Source: Ramlibacter sp.
Lineage (GTDB): Bacteria > Pseudomonadota > Gammaproteobacteria > Burkholderiales > Burkholderiaceae_C
DNA length: 36,028 nt
Direction: 5' to 3'
Assembly: GCA_022844525.1 (NCBI GenBank)
Contig: JALHLO010000007.1
Location: 1-36,028, forward strand
The stretch's first letter is position 1. Every line of letters starts with the position of its first letter. The notes under the pieces are model-generated. The model was given only the letters and a program-made list of their open reading frames with translations, was not told the DNA's origin and did no database searches. A program made the position numbers and the translations under genes. Positions 35,035-36,028 of the stretch are shown in pieces.

Positions 35035-35162
35035 CACTTGCCCTTCCGCCGCACATGGCGACGCGATTCTGGATGCCGGGATGATGGGTGCCCGGCCGTG
35101 CATAGTACGCAGGTGAAGCCAGTCAGCGGTTGTCAGCAACCATCCCGAGGCTCTACCGGACG

Positions 35163-36028
35163 TTACCAGCGGGGTGGCGAATCCCCCGGGCGCTCCGACG
35201 GGCGGCGCCACCTTGCTGGCGTGCGGCCGAGCACCGCGGCGTGCCGCACGGCCCGCAGCCCGCCCCAGCGCGAAGCGCTCGTTTCGAGGAAGGGCTCCAG
35301 GTCCGGCGGCGTCACCGCGAAGCCGTTGGGCACGCGCCCCAGCCCGCGCAGCCAGTGGCCGGTCTGCGCCAGCGAGACCTGCACGTGCCAGCTGCCGCCT
35401 TCGCGCTGCTGCCGCAACAGCGCGGCGCAAGCCCCGAAGGCGATCAGGTAGCCGGTGGCCTCGTCCAGGATCTGCATGGGCAAGGCGCGCGGCCGGTCGG
35501 CGTCGCCCGCCGCTTCGGCTTCGGCCAGGTTGAAGCCGGTGGCCGTCTGCACCAGCGAGTCGAAGCCGCGCCTGTCCTTCCAGGGGCCCTGGCTGCCGTA
35601 GGCGCTCAGCGAAACGTAGACGATGCCGGGCCGGCGCGCGGCCACCTCATCGGGTCCGTAGCCGAGCTGGCCCAGCGCGCCGGGGCGGTAGCCCTGCACG
35701 AAGACGTGCGCGCGCTCCAGCAGCGTGTCCATGTGGGCCCGCCCTTCCGCCGTGCGCAGGTCCAGCAGGGCCGAGCGCTTGCCGCGGCTGGTATCCGCGA
35801 TGGCATCGATGTTGGGCAGGTGCGGCGCGTTGACCAGCATGACGTCGGCGCCGTAGGCCGCCAGGGCGCGGCCGCCCACCGGGCCGGCCAGGATGCGCGT
35901 GAGGTCCAGCACGCGCACGCCCTCCAGCGGCGGCTGCTGCGCGGACAAGGCGGCAAGCGGCAGCGCTTCGGCCTGGCCGATGCGCGTGATCGTGAACGGC
36001 GGCTGCGCGGCGATCGCGCGGCCGGCCT
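35163..36028 (-). CDS. Class III (CaiB/BaiF) CoA-transferase, 5' end outside the window
   Basis: The reading frame runs from the right edge to a stop at 35163. Class III CoA-transferases move CoA between carboxylic acids through an aspartyl-CoA intermediate. Seen here are LEGVRVLDLTRILAGPVGGRALAAYGADV, TSRGKRSALLDLRTAEGR, VFVQGYRPGALGQLGYGPDEV, YVSLSAYG and DSLVQTATG. The frame continues upstream of the TTG at 35948 with the sequence QAEALPLAALSAQQPP, so that codon is internal. The preceding part, off the window, probably carries an additional N-terminal half seen in longer members. Substrates unknown. Confidence 0.85.
   Translation of the reverse strand, partial: AGRAIAAQPPFTITRIGQAEALPLAALSAQQPPLEGVRVLDLTRILAGPVGGRALAAYGADVMLVNAPHLPNIDAIADTSRGKRSALLDLRTAEGRAHMDTLLERAHVFVQGYRPGALGQLGYGPDEVAARRPGIVYVSLSAYGSQGPWKDRRGFDSLVQTATGFNLAEAEAAGDADRPRALPMQILDEATGYLIAFGACAALLRQQREGGSWHVQVSLAQTGHWLRGLGRVPNGFAVTPPDLEPFLETSASRWGGLRAVRHAAVLGRTPARWRRPSERPGDSPPRW

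Noticed and set aside
35946-35948. TTG as the start of the CoA-transferase
   Set aside because: The frame continues upstream with family-like sequence to the window edge, so the codon is an internal Leu.

Overview
The window is about 36 kb of GC-rich chromosomal DNA, dense in genes and almost free of mobile DNA. The gene content points to a betaproteobacterium of the Burkholderiales, probably Comamonadaceae (Ramlibacter/Variovorax-like). The indicators are a Bug-type solute receptor, a TRAP transporter, two ATP-driven uptake operons for unidentified carbon sources, and an SOS-controlled imuA-imuB-dnaE2 mutagenesis cassette. The assignment rests on gene content and protein resemblance only; no rRNA gene is present.

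Layout. 1-6450: gabD-type aldehyde dehydrogenase; a small MscS-like membrane protein; a 5'-shortened class II Fic protein preceded by GACTCA repeats; a class I methyltransferase and a DUF3606 protein on the minus strand; queC; a DUF4124 periplasmic protein; and tRNA-Gly(CCC). 6570-14082: one long plus-strand unit with a promoter and a TGGTnnnACCA operator, encoding an RpiB-like isomerase, a FadR-type regulator, a ribokinase-type kinase, two amino-acid-type ABC permeases, an ATPase, a binding protein, a lactonase-type amidohydrolase and a PQQ-type sugar dehydrogenase. 14125-19112: a minus-strand operon for a NitT/TauT-type ABC importer with two different permeases, an ATPase, an unrecognised 112-residue membrane-anchored protein and a binding protein, followed by an SDR dehydrogenase and a cupin. 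A GntR/FCD regulator diverges from it at 19229. 20062-23317: a LysR regulator divergent from two NTF2-like proteins and a Bug receptor. 23493-26328: a complete DctPQM TRAP transporter. 26386-31883: a small conserved protein, then dnaE2, imuB and imuA on the minus strand, with a perfect LexA box in front of imuA. 32025-36028: an ABC exporter, a 3-methyladenine glycosylase, a small secreted protein and the 3' part of a class III CoA-transferase that runs off the right edge.

How the genes work together. Three clusters each pair a regulator, a transporter and a few enzymes, and look like self-contained uptake and degradation modules whose substrates cannot be read from sequence. The imuABC cassette and the glycosylase form a DNA-damage block. 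The most unusual signals are a perfect 57-bp palindrome (27-bp arms, 3-bp centre) lying in frame inside dnaE2 and adding 19 codons; the Fic gene cut back to the start of its own autoinhibitory motif; and the 112-residue protein fixed inside the NitT/TauT-type operon. I saw no CRISPR array, phage gene or insertion-sequence transposase. No stretch longer than 300 bases lacks a gene.
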